Below are positions 63,998 through 64,000 of a DNA stretch of 64,000 nt, one piece after another. Where the stretch lies: positions 390,360 to 454,359 of the forward strand of contig JAUIJE010000003.1 of assembly GCA_030431455.1 (NCBI GenBank). Direction: 5' to 3'. Each line of letters begins with the position of its first letter. Within the stretch, counting starts at the first letter, position 1. Position numbers and translations under genes: made by a program. The stretch comes from a bacterium (lineage in GTDB: Bacteria > Myxococcota > UBA727 > JAUIJE01). A model generated the notes under the pieces. That model was not told the origin of the DNA and searched no databases. It worked only from the letters and a program-made list of their open reading frames with translations.

Positions 63998-64000
63998 ATG
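63998..64000 (+). CDS. start codon of a divergent gene cut by the window edge
   Basis: ATG at 63998 is preceded by GGAGG at 63986-63990. Only the start codon is inside the window. It is the likely target of the adjacent TetR regulator. Confidence 0.45.

Overview
The window is high-GC DNA (I estimate just under 70% by eye), almost wall-to-wall protein genes, with no rRNA, tRNA, CRISPR array, transposase or phage gene that I can see. It looks like a chromosome segment of a Myxococcota-type bacterium (former Deltaproteobacteria). The pointers are two secreted proteins with a MYXO-CTERM-like tail (Cys, hydrophobic helix, Arg cluster), Asp-Ala-Gly spacers, a Cys-rich DGNNTDGDGC repeat, a Ser/Thr kinase with PEGA repeats, and a pseudo-receiver/coiled-coil protein closely resembling the Myxococcus motility protein FrzS.

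Layout. 1-4826 (minus): four translationally coupled genes ending in a TonB-dependent receptor that carries its own TonB-like domain. 5031-7301: PEGA Ser/Thr kinase. 7696-11838: PfkB sugar kinase, then a HEAT protein and a degenerate HD-GYP protein. 12067-16997: acyltransferase, two alpha/beta hydrolases and an FAD oxidoreductase. 17022-23249: PspB-like protein, phosphatidylserine synthase, a surface protein with a long DAG repeat, a TolC-type protein and lipoproteins. 23465-31142: zinc-ribbon protein, FrzS-like protein, CNNM/CBS transporter-like protein, MnmC-like methyltransferase, GalU, a LolA-like protein and a TPR protein. 31290-45559: the most interesting region, described below. 45650-50788: histidine kinase, ICMT-like methyltransferase, RlmI-like methyltransferase, TPR protein, TetR. 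50613-54312: a three-gene operon (FAD desaturase-like enzyme, di-iron desaturase/hydroxylase, P450). 54385-64000: a Jag-like protein with a histone-H1-like tail, YidC, QueF, a TPR-metallopeptidase with a pseudo-receiver, a GH25 lysozyme, and a TetR next to an operator-like palindrome at the right edge.

The region 31290-43121 looks like an unrecognised RiPP (ribosomally made, modified peptide) system: a PqqD-like leader-binding protein, a 59-residue unannotated precursor with a YxxPxL..G leader motif and four Cys in its C-terminal half, two tandem radical SAM/SPASM enzymes, an HPr-kinase-like protein and an S24/S26-type peptidase. A 2194-residue Ig/FG-GAP surface protein is encoded directly upstream of the precursor.

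Two genome-scale signals are independent of the genes. First, the 13-bp motif TGCMNNNRCATTG occurs 14 times, far above chance, and imposes otherwise rare codons. Second, modules of short perfect hairpins, many with GNA triloops such as the invariant GCAACGCGAAGCGTTGC, sit directly behind stop codons at four places, with arms that covary between copies.
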